Shown in pieces: positions 1 to 6,616 of a stretch of 8,266 nucleotides of DNA (position 1 is the first letter of the stretch; every line of letters starts with the position of its first letter). The notes below the pieces were generated by a model. That model was not told the origin of the DNA and ran no database searches. It saw nothing but the letters and a program-made list of their open reading frames with translations. Origin of the DNA: an uncultured bacterium. GTDB lineage: Bacteria; Bacteroidota; Bacteroidia; Chitinophagales; Chitinophagaceae. The stretch spans positions 1-8,266 of the forward strand of contig CAJBPC010000124.1 of the NCBI GenBank assembly GCA_903957405.1, given 5' to 3'. Position numbers and translations under genes: made by a program.

Positions 1-388
1 GATCAAGCGCAGGGAAAGTTTCCGGCCATTCGCTCCTTCCATACTCAAGGAATACACAGGCGAGTATTTTACCAGAAATGATGAGGTTCCCTTCATGGAA
101 AAGGTCTTTCCGATCCGTAAGGAAAAACACAGTATTATCCCCGCAGTCACGCATGTCGACGGCACGGGCAGGCTCCAGACTGTTGACAAGCATATCTCAC
201 CGATGTATTACGCCCTGATCGACAGATTCCGGGAAAAGACCGGAGTGCCGATCCTGCTGAATACCTCCTTCAACGAGAATGAGCCGATTGTCAACACCCC
301 CCAGGAAGCACTGGATTGTTTTCTCCGTACACAGATGGACATGCTTGTACTAGAGAACTGCGTCATCGAAAGAAGCGATATCAAATGA
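1..388 (+). CDS. Carbamoyltransferase (NodU/CmcH family), C-terminal fragment, 5' end outside window
   Basis: The reading frame enters at base 2 and gives 128 residues before TGA at 386-388, so the N-terminal catalytic Kae1-like domain lies upstream of the window. What is visible is the family's C-terminal domain: ESFRPFAP near the start of the fragment, IPAVTHVDG, RLQTVDK and NTSFNENEPIV, followed by the usual FLRTQMDMLVLEN end. Family members transfer a carbamoyl group from carbamoyl phosphate, via carbamoyl-adenylate, to a hydroxyl on a sugar or natural product in the cytoplasm. Compared with the complete carbamoyltransferase downstream, this one is about 20 residues shorter between FRPFAP and THVD, and it has NENEPIV where the other has NVRGEPIV. 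It is therefore a different subfamily, not a recent copy. Its stop overlaps the next gene's ATG by four bases. An internal ATG at 95 is not a start, because the domain continues upstream of it. Confidence 0.92.
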   Translation, partial: IKRRESFRPFAPSILKEYTGEYFTRNDEVPFMEKVFPIRKEKHSIIPAVTHVDGTGRLQTVDKHISPMYYALIDRFREKTGVPILLNTSFNENEPIVNTPQEALDCFLRTQMDMLVLENCVIERSDIK

Positions 389-1371
389 AGGTCACTTACT
401 TCCACCGAAAGGTCATAGAGCATTTGCACTTCAGTGTGGAGATCATCTTCAATGATCTTCGCCGGAATCTTCCGAAAGAGGTCAGCACCGAGATCGTCAC
501 GTCGAAGTATTTCAGCAAAGGGCTGCTGCCGAGAATCCTAAATGGAATCGAGGCCTTCTCAAGGCGAGGCGCAATCAATCACGTAACAGGTGATATAAAT
601 TACATCGGGCTATTCCTGCCCCGCCGGAATACGATACAGACGATCCTGGACTGCGTGGCCATGCACAACCTCAAGGGCATCCGCAGGTATATCTATCAGC
701 TCTTCTGGATCAGGATACCCGCCAGCAGGGCTAGGTTCGTGACGACCATATCCGAAGCATCAAAGGCAGAGATCATCGAATTCTCCGGTTGTTCGCCCGA
801 CAAGGTGAAGGTCATTCCGATCGCGCTGTCGCCTGTTTTCAAAAGGACCGAAAGAACATATAACTGGGATAAGCCAAGGATTTTGATCGTGGGTGGCGCA
901 CCGAACAAGAACATTTCCAATATCCTCCAAGCACTCAAGGATCTGAACTGTCAGGTCAATATAGTGGGAAAATTCAATCCTGAATACAAGCAGTTTCTGG
1001 AGGAGAACAAAATGGATCATACATACCAGTGGGGTCTGAACATCGCTCAGATGTACGATAAATACAGGGAGACCGACATCCTGGTCTTCGCATCGACATA
1101 CGAGGGATTCGGTATGCCGATCATTGAAGCTCAAGCCACAGGCGTGCCGGTGGTGACAAGCAATATCTCATCCATGCCGGAAGTGGGAGGAGAAAATTCC
1201 GCTATTTTTGCGGATCCTTACGATGTCGGTTCGATACGAGAAGCGGTTTTGAACATCATGCAGGATAGTGGCCTCCGGGAGGGCCTCATTCAAAATGGAT
1301 ATGAGAACATACGGCGATTCGAACCCGGTCTGCTGTCAAACATGTATCTCGACCTATATAAAAAAATATGA
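385..1371 (+). CDS. Glycosyltransferase family 4 (GT-B fold)
   Basis: This 328-residue enzyme transfers a sugar from a nucleotide-sugar donor to a lipid-linked or growing glycan at the cytoplasmic face of the membrane. The C-terminal half has the GT4 donor-binding region: GGAPNKN at residues 170-176, then the EX7E motif EGFGMPIIE at 240-248, followed by ATGVPVVTSN and SSMPEVGG. The N-terminal half carries HVTGDINY at 66-73 and a TTISEASK segment at 120-127, both common in GT4 enzymes of polysaccharide loci. It is a little shorter than many GT4 enzymes. ATG at 385 is preferred over the longer ORF from 316 because the extra 23 residues only shadow the upstream carbamoyltransferase and MKVTYFHRK is a natural start. 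The ATG overlaps the upstream stop as ATGA, and GAAAGAAG lies 9-16 bases upstream, so translational coupling is likely. The donor and acceptor cannot be told from sequence. Confidence 0.93.
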   Translation: MKVTYFHRKVIEHLHFSVEIIFNDLRRNLPKEVSTEIVTSKYFSKGLLPRILNGIEAFSRRGAINHVTGDINYIGLFLPRRNTIQTILDCVAMHNLKGIRRYIYQLFWIRIPASRARFVTTISEASKAEIIEFSGCSPDKVKVIPIALSPVFKRTERTYNWDKPRILIVGGAPNKNISNILQALKDLNCQVNIVGKFNPEYKQFLEENKMDHTYQWGLNIAQMYDKYRETDILVFASTYEGFGMPIIEAQATGVPVVTSNISSMPEVGGENSAIFADPYDVGSIREAVLNIMQDSGLREGLIQNGYENIRRFEPGLLSNMYLDLYKKI

Positions 1372-2420
1372 AAGCAGTCATCATCGGAGGAGCCGGCTTC
1401 ATCGGTATCAACGCGGTCTACTCATTTCTTGGGAAAGGATATGAAGTGGTCGTTGTCGACAACCTGTCAAGAAAAGGCAGCGCTTACAACCTGGAACAGT
1501 TGCAGCAAAAGCATGATGTTCCTTTTCATAATATTGACATCAGGAATGCGGATGCCATCGCAGCTTTCTTTGAACAGGAAAAAAACCTGGATGCGGTACT
1601 GTTACTGGCCGGACAGGTTGCTGTCACCACTTCTGTGACCAATCCCAGAGAGGACTTCGATATCAACGCCATGGGCACTTTCAACGTGCTCGAAGGCCTC
1701 CGCCTTTCAGGCCAAAAACCATTGCTCCTGTACTCTTCCACCAACAAGGTGTATGGAAAGATGGAAGACCTGGAGGTTGAGGAGTCAGATAAGCGCTACG
1801 AATACCGGGATCTCAAAACGGGCATCACAGAAGAACGCCAGCTTGATTTCTACTCTCCCTACGGATGTTCCAAAGGGGCCGGGGATCAATATGTTCGGGA
1901 TTACAATCGCATCTATGGCATACCCACCGTGGTTTTCCGCCAGTCATGCATCTACGGCCCCAACCAGTTCGGCATCGAAGATCAGGGATGGGTGGCATGG
2001 TTCACCATCGCTACACTCATGAAACGGGAAATCACCATTTACGGTGACGGCAAGCAGATACGCGACGTGCTCTTCGTGAACGATCTCGTAGAGCTATATG
2101 ACAAGGCCATTCAGCATCGTGAGCAATGTGCCGGGAAGATATACAACGTGGGCGGGGGGCCTGACCACACCCTTTCACTTAAAGAACTCATCGCCATCCT
2201 AGAAGAAAGGTTCAATCGACCCATCGACAGGAAGACCAGTGAATGGAGACCCGGAGACCAGAAAGTATACGTCTCCAATATCGACAAGGTGAAAGCTGAC
2301 TTGGGATGGGAACCCACCACCGGCATCGCCACCGGCATTAACGCCATGGCCGACTGGATAGAAGCGAATCGTGACATTTTAAACCATTACGTTTTCGGCA
2401 AAAGCCTGCCTGTCTGCTGA
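1368..2420 (+). CDS. NAD-dependent sugar epimerase, CDP-paratose/tyvelose 2-epimerase-like (extended SDR)
   Basis: This 350-residue extended short-chain dehydrogenase/reductase begins with the Rossmann motif GGAGFIG at residues 7-13 and has D31 placed to bind the adenosine ribose of NAD. The catalytic set is visible as T125 in SSTNKVYG and as Y165 and K169 in YSPYGCSK. The stretches YSPYGCSKGAGDQYVRDY and FRQSCIYGPNQFGIEDQGW match what is known of CDP-paratose 2-epimerase (CDP-tyvelose epimerase, RfbE), which inverts C2 of CDP-paratose through a transient keto intermediate. Its length is near that family's usual 340-350. The start overlaps the previous stop as ATGA, after an A-rich leader without a Shine-Dalgarno sequence. 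No CDP-glucose dehydratase, deoxygenase or paratose synthase gene is in the window, so the true substrate could be another nucleotide sugar. The epimerase class is secure; the substrate is inference. Confidence 0.9.
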   Translation: MKAVIIGGAGFIGINAVYSFLGKGYEVVVVDNLSRKGSAYNLEQLQQKHDVPFHNIDIRNADAIAAFFEQEKNLDAVLLLAGQVAVTTSVTNPREDFDINAMGTFNVLEGLRLSGQKPLLLYSSTNKVYGKMEDLEVEESDKRYEYRDLKTGITEERQLDFYSPYGCSKGAGDQYVRDYNRIYGIPTVVFRQSCIYGPNQFGIEDQGWVAWFTIATLMKREITIYGDGKQIRDVLFVNDLVELYDKAIQHREQCAGKIYNVGGGPDHTLSLKELIAILEERFNRPIDRKTSEWRPGDQKVYVSNIDKVKADLGWEPTTGIATGINAMADWIEANRDILNHYVFGKSLPVC

Positions 2421-2426
2421 AGATAT

Positions 2427-3395
2427 ATGAACAGGACCCAATATGAATATCACCCCCAGGTAGGGTACAAGTTCATCCCCGGACTCAAGTCTCGCGTGCA
2501 GCACGAGGGCGGAGGGTACTTTGTAAAGACCAACAATGCCGGGTTTCGCTCCGATCAGGATTTTCACTCACATAAGAAAATAGCGAAACGCATCCTCGTC
2601 TTCGGTGATTCATTCACTGCAGGCGATGGGGTTTCAAACAAATACCGATACACAGACTTGTTGCAGGAGTCGCTGGATGGAACGGAACTGTATAATTTCG
2701 GATTGCCAGGCTCAGGAACCGACCAGCAATTGTTGCTCTACCGCGAATATGCCCGTCAGTTCGAACATGACCTGCTGGTCATCTCAGTGATGGTGGAAAA
2801 TATCCGAAGGGTGAATGCACATTACCGGTATTACCTTGATGCGGAAGGTGACGTAAAGGTTTGGCAAAAACCATACTTCAGGATCTCCAATGGATCGCTC
2901 CAGTTGTGCAACACACCCGTATATCCCACTCCGATAAACCTAAGTGACCTGGAGGAATCCGAGAAGGAAAAAGTGGATACGGGAGGCAGGTTCGAACCCG
3001 TCAGAAAGCTTGCCAAAAAACTCGGATTGAAAGATCTGCTGCAGAAGATCGTTCGCTTTCAGCCTGTCCCGGAATACGATAGTGCTAAAAACTCCGAGTG
3101 GTTGCTCATGAAGAAGATTCTGCAGACATGGATCGAAGAATCGGAAGTACCGGTTTTGCTGGTTCCCATACCGATGTTCCATCATGTGGAAGGTACTGCC
3201 AGCGCAAAATCCTATCAGGCAAGATTCTCGGAACTCTCCGAATCGTGCATGATCCACGATCCGCTGCCAGATCTCCTGAAATACGATCTGCCCACCCGAA
3301 GGTCTTTTCGTTTCGGGAAAGACGTACACCCCACCGTAAAGGGGCATGAGGCTTTGGCAGCAAGCATCCTGCCTGCCATTCGTACATTGCTTTGA
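2427..3395 (+). CDS. SGNH/GDSL hydrolase-like protein, probable glycan or sugar acyl-modifying enzyme
   Basis: This 322-residue protein has the marks of an SGNH esterase/acyltransferase fold. Block I is FGDSFTAGDG around S62, the glycine block is GLPGSGTDQ at residues 92-100, a block III-like Asn is N125 in VMVENI, and the Asp-His pair is D299 and H301 in KDVHPTVKGHEAL. The first 45 residues carry the GY-x-F-x-P and TNNAGFRSD pattern often found ahead of the SGNH domain in proteins from polysaccharide loci. No signal peptide or membrane helix is visible, so it probably acts in the cytoplasm. It starts six bases after the epimerase stop, with only weak AAGA upstream, and is followed by 71 bases before the carbamoyltransferase. 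Genes of this type are commonly found near carbamoyltransferases in glycan clusters. Possible roles are removing or transferring an O-acyl group on a sugar; the substrate is unknown. Confidence 0.85.
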   Translation: MNRTQYEYHPQVGYKFIPGLKSRVQHEGGGYFVKTNNAGFRSDQDFHSHKKIAKRILVFGDSFTAGDGVSNKYRYTDLLQESLDGTELYNFGLPGSGTDQQLLLYREYARQFEHDLLVISVMVENIRRVNAHYRYYLDAEGDVKVWQKPYFRISNGSLQLCNTPVYPTPINLSDLEESEKEKVDTGGRFEPVRKLAKKLGLKDLLQKIVRFQPVPEYDSAKNSEWLLMKKILQTWIEESEVPVLLVPIPMFHHVEGTASAKSYQARFSELSESCMIHDPLPDLLKYDLPTRRSFRFGKDVHPTVKGHEALAASILPAIRTLL

Positions 3396-3466
3396 CAGGT
3401 AGAGCAGGGGCATGCTTCTCTTACATTGTTTATTTTCCTCAGTAAAAACCATCGATACGTTCATAC

Positions 3467-5311
3467 ATGTCAGATAAATACATCCTTGGCATCTCAGCTT
3501 TCTATCATGATGCTGCAGCCGTCATCCTCCGCAATGGAGAGATCGTCGCGGCCGCACAGGAAGAGCGCTTCACCCGTAAGAAGCATGATCCGAGATTCCC
3601 GGTCAATGCGATCAATTACTGCCTGGAAGAGGCTTACATCGAACCTGACGAAATCGATGCTGTCGCATTTTATGATAATCCGATGCTCACCTGGGACAGG
3701 ATCGTCAGAAGTTGCGCACTCTCCGGAGAAGGGAGTCTCCCGACCTTCACATCAGCATTCCACTCCGTGCTGGGTATAAAGGCATGGGTGAAGGATCATG
3801 TGGTTAAGGCGATCGGCAATTCGGGTAAGCTCGGAAAGATCGTTTTCTCCGGACACCATATGTCCCATTCGGCATCTTGCTATTATCCTTCCCCCTATGA
3901 AGATGCCGCCATCCTGACCCTCGATGGCGTCGGAGAATGGTCGACGACGACCATCGCACATGGCAATGGCTCCGATATCAACGTACTGAAAGAGATCAAT
4001 TATCCCCACTCCCTCGGGCTTCTCTACAGTGCATTCACCTATTACTGCGGATTCAAGATCAATTCCGGCGAATACAAGCTCATGGGCCTCGCTCCTTACG
4101 GAAGGCCGGTCCACGTCGACAAAATCTATGAGAACCTTATCGATGTCAAGGCGGATGGGTCATACAGGATGAACCAGGATTATTTCGGATTCCTCGAAGG
4201 AAGCCATTCGATCAATCAGAAATTCTGCGATCTGTTCGAGGGCGATGCGAGGAAACCAGAGTCGCGCATCACCCAGCGTGAAATGGACCTTGCAGCATCG
4301 ATCCAGGTCGTGACGGAAGAAGTCATGATGAAGATCGCCAGGACAGCAAAGCAACTTACCGGATCAAAGCATCTTTGCATGGCGGGTGGTGTTGCGCTGA
4401 ACTGCGTCGCAAATGGCAAACTGCTCCGCGAAAAAATCTTCGACTCGATCTGGATACAGCCTGCTGCCGGTGATGCCGGCGGTGCCCTGGGTGCCGCATA
4501 TGTGGCATGCCACCAGCTTATGAAAGAACCGCGTGTCGCACTTTCGGGTAGCCGTGACCGTCAAAAAGGATCCTACCTCGGTCCGGGGTACTCCGACACC
4601 GAGATCAATGCATTCCTGCAGCGAAACAGCTACCCTGCCCATCATTTCGCGGATCCCTCAAAACGTGCGGAAAAGTTGGCCTCCCTGTTGGCGGAAGGCA
4701 AGATCGCAGGCTTCCTTTCGGGCAGGATGGAGTTCGGGCCGCGCTCCCTGGGTGCACGTTCCATCATCGGGGATGCGCGCAATAAGGAAATGCAGTCAAA
4801 CATGAACCTGAAGATCAAATTCAGGGAATCTTTCAGGCCGTTTGCACCCGCTGTTCTCGCCGGTGATGAAAGCCTTTATTTCGAACTGGACCATGACAGT
4901 CCATACATGCTCCTGGTGGCACCGGTGAAAGAGGAAATACTCCTCCGCACCGATGGGGCGGAACAGATGCCTGAGGACATGATATCCATCATCAACCGGG
5001 AAAGATCTCTCATACCCGCTGTCACCCACGTGGATAATTCCGCGAGGATACAGACCGTACACAAGGATACGAACCCCGGTTTTTACGATGTCATTGAAGC
5101 GTTCAAAAAGCAGACGGGTAGTTCCGTGCTCGTGAACACATCCTTCAATGTCAGGGGCGAACCCATCGTTTGTTCACCGGCCGATGCATACAAATGCTTC
5201 ATGCGGACCAACATGGACGTACTCGTATTGGAAGGATACATACTCATCAAAGAAGAACAGCCAAACTATACCGAACATGAAAACTGGCAGGAAGAGTTCC
5301 AGCTCGATTGA
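3467..5311 (+). CDS. Carbamoyltransferase (NodU/CmcH/TobZ family), complete
   Basis: This 614-residue two-domain enzyme should carbamoylate a sugar or glycan hydroxyl using carbamoyl phosphate and ATP. The N-terminal Kae1-like domain begins ISAFYHDAAAVIL and has HHMSHSAS at residues 130-137, where H130 and H134 form the HxxxH metal site. D153 in LDGVGEWS and D336 in AAGDAGGALG fit the remaining metal ligands known from TobZ. AGGVALNCVANG spans 306-317 and MEFGPRSLGARSI 421-433. The C-terminal domain shows FRESFRPFAPA at 452-462, AVTHVD at 518-523 and NTSFNVRGEPIV at 557-568. All expected key residues appear present and the length is normal. ATG at 3467 directly precedes the conserved start, although no Shine-Dalgarno is visible. 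The stop is TGA followed directly by an in-frame TAA. A small acidic protein gene begins 35 bases before this gene ends. The acceptor is not predictable. Confidence 0.95.
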   Translation: MSDKYILGISAFYHDAAAVILRNGEIVAAAQEERFTRKKHDPRFPVNAINYCLEEAYIEPDEIDAVAFYDNPMLTWDRIVRSCALSGEGSLPTFTSAFHSVLGIKAWVKDHVVKAIGNSGKLGKIVFSGHHMSHSASCYYPSPYEDAAILTLDGVGEWSTTTIAHGNGSDINVLKEINYPHSLGLLYSAFTYYCGFKINSGEYKLMGLAPYGRPVHVDKIYENLIDVKADGSYRMNQDYFGFLEGSHSINQKFCDLFEGDARKPESRITQREMDLAASIQVVTEEVMMKIARTAKQLTGSKHLCMAGGVALNCVANGKLLREKIFDSIWIQPAAGDAGGALGAAYVACHQLMKEPRVALSGSRDRQKGSYLGPGYSDTEINAFLQRNSYPAHHFADPSKRAEKLASLLAEGKIAGFLSGRMEFGPRSLGARSIIGDARNKEMQSNMNLKIKFRESFRPFAPAVLAGDESLYFELDHDSPYMLLVAPVKEEILLRTDGAEQMPEDMISIINRERSLIPAVTHVDNSARIQTVHKDTNPGFYDVIEAFKKQTGSSVLVNTSFNVRGEPIVCSPADAYKCFMRTNMDVLVLEGYILIKEEQPNYTEHENWQEEFQLD

Positions 5312-5648
5312 TAATCAAATCATTGACGATCGCATCAAAAAGCTGTTCGTAGATTACATAATGCCAGAGTCGGAGAGGCTGAAAAGCCTGCCTGACCCGT
5401 ATGGAATGCGATGCAGTGACGATGTTCAATCTTATTTTGAGGAGCCCAGACATCCGAAATTGGTAAGTCATCAGCTGATGGATCTGGATAGCGAAGAAGA
5501 ATTGTCCGCGCGCTTGTCGGACTTGTGGCAGGATGCTCCCAATCTGCTTGCCATGGTCCCGGAGATGGCAAAGCTCGCCGTTGCACTAAAATCAAGTTCG
5601 GAGGACCAATCCGCGGACCTTGACTCATTCATTTATGTGATGTATTGA
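5277..5648 (+). CDS. Unrecognised acidic 123-residue protein overlapping the carbamoyltransferase end
   Basis: I do not recognise a domain with confidence. From ATG 5277 the frame gives 123 residues, with about 23 acidic and 14 basic side chains, one Cys (46), and no signal peptide or transmembrane helix. The first 11 residues are encoded inside the end of the carbamoyltransferase gene and look low-complexity (RKSSSS), so the start is uncertain; ATG 5361 would give 95 residues. The middle and C-terminal parts look helical, with an acidic DSEEELSARL segment at 71-80, DLW at 82-84, a run of Leu, Ala and Met at 90-104, and the aromatic end FIYVMY at 118-123. The DLW-to-FIY layout right after a carbamoyltransferase recalls, from memory only, the small membrane protein DUF5989 found in similar loci, but the membrane helix is absent here. 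It could be a partner or specificity factor of the carbamoyltransferase. It is the only plausible gene filling this gap. Confidence 0.68.
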   Translation: MKTGRKSSSSIDNQIIDDRIKKLFVDYIMPESERLKSLPDPYGMRCSDDVQSYFEEPRHPKLVSHQLMDLDSEEELSARLSDLWQDAPNLLAMVPEMAKLAVALKSSSEDQSADLDSFIYVMY

Positions 5649-5684
5649 TCTGCATGCCATCGAGGCTGCATATACGGCAGATCA
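5646..5684 (+). repeat. Short inverted repeat with an alternative nested hairpin
   Basis: TGATCTGC at 5646-5653 is a perfect 8-base complement of GCAGATCA at 5677-5684 and begins on the stop codon of the 123-residue protein gene. A competing smaller hairpin, TGCATGCC (5651-5658) against GGCTGCA (5664-5670), forms seven pairs with one bulged T and a 5-base loop. The two share bases, so they exclude each other. There is no T-run after either arm, so this is not a normal intrinsic terminator. It lies 27 bases before the preferred start of the GT2 gene and could affect mRNA stability or translation, or it may be chance. Confidence 0.35.
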
Positions 5685-5710
5685 CACATGCAAAGACCGA
5701 TGTTCGTTCC

Positions 5711-6457
5711 ATGCGCATCTCTATAATCACCGCCACGTATAATTCTGCTGCTACAATCCGGGACACGGTATTGTCGGTGAAGGCCCAATCGTATGAATCG
5801 GTTGAACACATCATCATCGACGGAGGTTCGACTGACGGCACATTGGATATCCTCAAGGAATATCAACATATCGGCCGGATATCGAGTGAACCCGATCGCG
5901 GGATGTATGATGCCATGAATAAGGGGATCGGAATGGCCAACGGAGATGTGATCGGCATATTGAACTCAGATGATTTCTATGCCGGGCCGAAGGTGTTGGA
6001 AAAAGTTTCAGAGGCTTTCGCTTCCACTGAAATAGATGCCGTGTATGGTGACCTGGACTATGTGGATGCAACAGATGCCAACCTGCTTGTTCGATCCTGG
6101 AGATCCGGTCGGTATGTGCAGGACGCCTTCAAATGGGGGTGGATGCCACCTCACCCGACATTTTTTGTCAGAAAAGAGATTTACGAAAAATATGGCGGGT
6201 TCAACCTGAACATGGGTACGGCGGCGGATTATGAACTCATGCTGCGCTTCATCCACCGGCAGGGAATCCGGATGGCGTATTTGCCGGAGGTCTTGGTGAA
6301 AATGCGTTCCGGTGGCGCCAGCAACGCATCCCTCACGGCGAGGCTAAAGGCAAATCAAAACGACCATAAGGCTTGGAAAGAGAACGATCTAGAGCCTTAC
6401 TGGTTCACCCTGTACCTCAAACCCCTCCGGAAAATCAGTCAGTTCCTCGTCAGGTGA
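5711..6457 (+). CDS. Glycosyltransferase family 2 (GT-A fold)
   Basis: This 248-residue inverting GT-A enzyme starts right at the first beta strand with MRISIITATYNSA. It has DGGSTDGT at residues 37-44, EPDRGMYDAMNKG at 60-72 and NSDD at 85-88, the DxD-like site that binds metal and the donor diphosphate. YGDLDY follows at 112-117, HPTFFVRKEIYEKYGGFN at 148-165, and AADYELMLR at 171-179 in the acceptor/catalytic region. This pattern is typical of WcaA/WcaE-like enzymes that add sugars during O-antigen or exopolysaccharide assembly. No transmembrane helix is visible. ATG 5711 is chosen because MRISIITATYN is the usual family start. TTG 5645 and ATG 5654 are in frame but add a basic stretch unlike the family, and TTG 5645 would overlap the upstream gene. 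No Shine-Dalgarno is obvious. Donor and linkage are unknown. Confidence 0.93.
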   Translation: MRISIITATYNSAATIRDTVLSVKAQSYESVEHIIIDGGSTDGTLDILKEYQHIGRISSEPDRGMYDAMNKGIGMANGDVIGILNSDDFYAGPKVLEKVSEAFASTEIDAVYGDLDYVDATDANLLVRSWRSGRYVQDAFKWGWMPPHPTFFVRKEIYEKYGGFNLNMGTAADYELMLRFIHRQGIRMAYLPEVLVKMRSGGASNASLTARLKANQNDHKAWKENDLEPYWFTLYLKPLRKISQFLVR

Positions 6458-6616
6458 ACGCATGAGCATCACTCCTCCAAGGGAAGTCCGGTAAACCTGT
6501 CGAAGTGTTACAAGTTAAACAGCTCTTGAATAATATGCATCCCCTTTGTGCGTTTTCTTAAGCCATGTCAGTGGGTATCAATTCAGAAAGTCATTCATCA
6601 AAATCATAAGAATAAC
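6458..6616 (+). other. Intergenic gap before gmd, possible promoter region
   Basis: This 159-base stretch is the largest gap in the window and separates the transferase/modification genes from the GDP-fucose genes. It is more A+T-rich toward its 3' end, and no convincing ORF fits it. A frame running into gmd from GTG 6548 exists but encodes an unlikely extension. I found no T-tailed hairpin and no good match to the Bacteroidota promoter element TAnnTTTG. A weak sigma70-like pair, TTACAA with a 17-base spacer to TAATAT at about 6509-6537, is present, but both boxes match poorly. A transcription start here is plausible from the spacing alone. Confidence 0.3.

Noticed and set aside
316..384. Upstream extension of the GT4 gene to an earlier start
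   Set aside because: These 23 codons shadow the carbamoyltransferase C-terminus; the ATGA overlap start at 385 is far more natural.
2940..3464. Minus-strand ORF of 174 codons opposite the SGNH gene
   Set aside because: It lies antisense to a gene with a full SGNH motif set, shows no recognisable motif, and all other genes are on the + strand.
3396..3466. Promoter or terminator between the SGNH and carbamoyltransferase genes
   Set aside because: A TACGTTCA resembling the Bacteroidota -7 element lies only a few bases before the ATG, leaving no room for a leader. The GCATGC palindrome nearby has no loop or T-run.
1..5311. Recent tandem duplication of carbamoyltransferase genes
   Set aside because: The two C-terminal regions differ in length, in key motif and throughout at nucleotide level, so they are old paralogues or independent acquisitions.
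5335..5628. Minus-strand ORF of 97 codons opposite the 123-residue protein
   Set aside because: Its product is Pro/Ser/Arg-rich without a fold-like pattern. The + strand frame fits the operon direction and spacing and has a more protein-like composition.
6509..6537. Sigma70-like promoter TTACAA-17-TAATAT
   Set aside because: Spacing is right, but the boxes match only about 3 and 4 of 6 positions, which is expected by chance in A+T-rich sequence.
6548..6616. Upstream GTG extension of gmd
   Set aside because: The 23 extra residues are unlike known Gmd N-termini, whereas ATG 6617 begins directly at the Rossmann strand.
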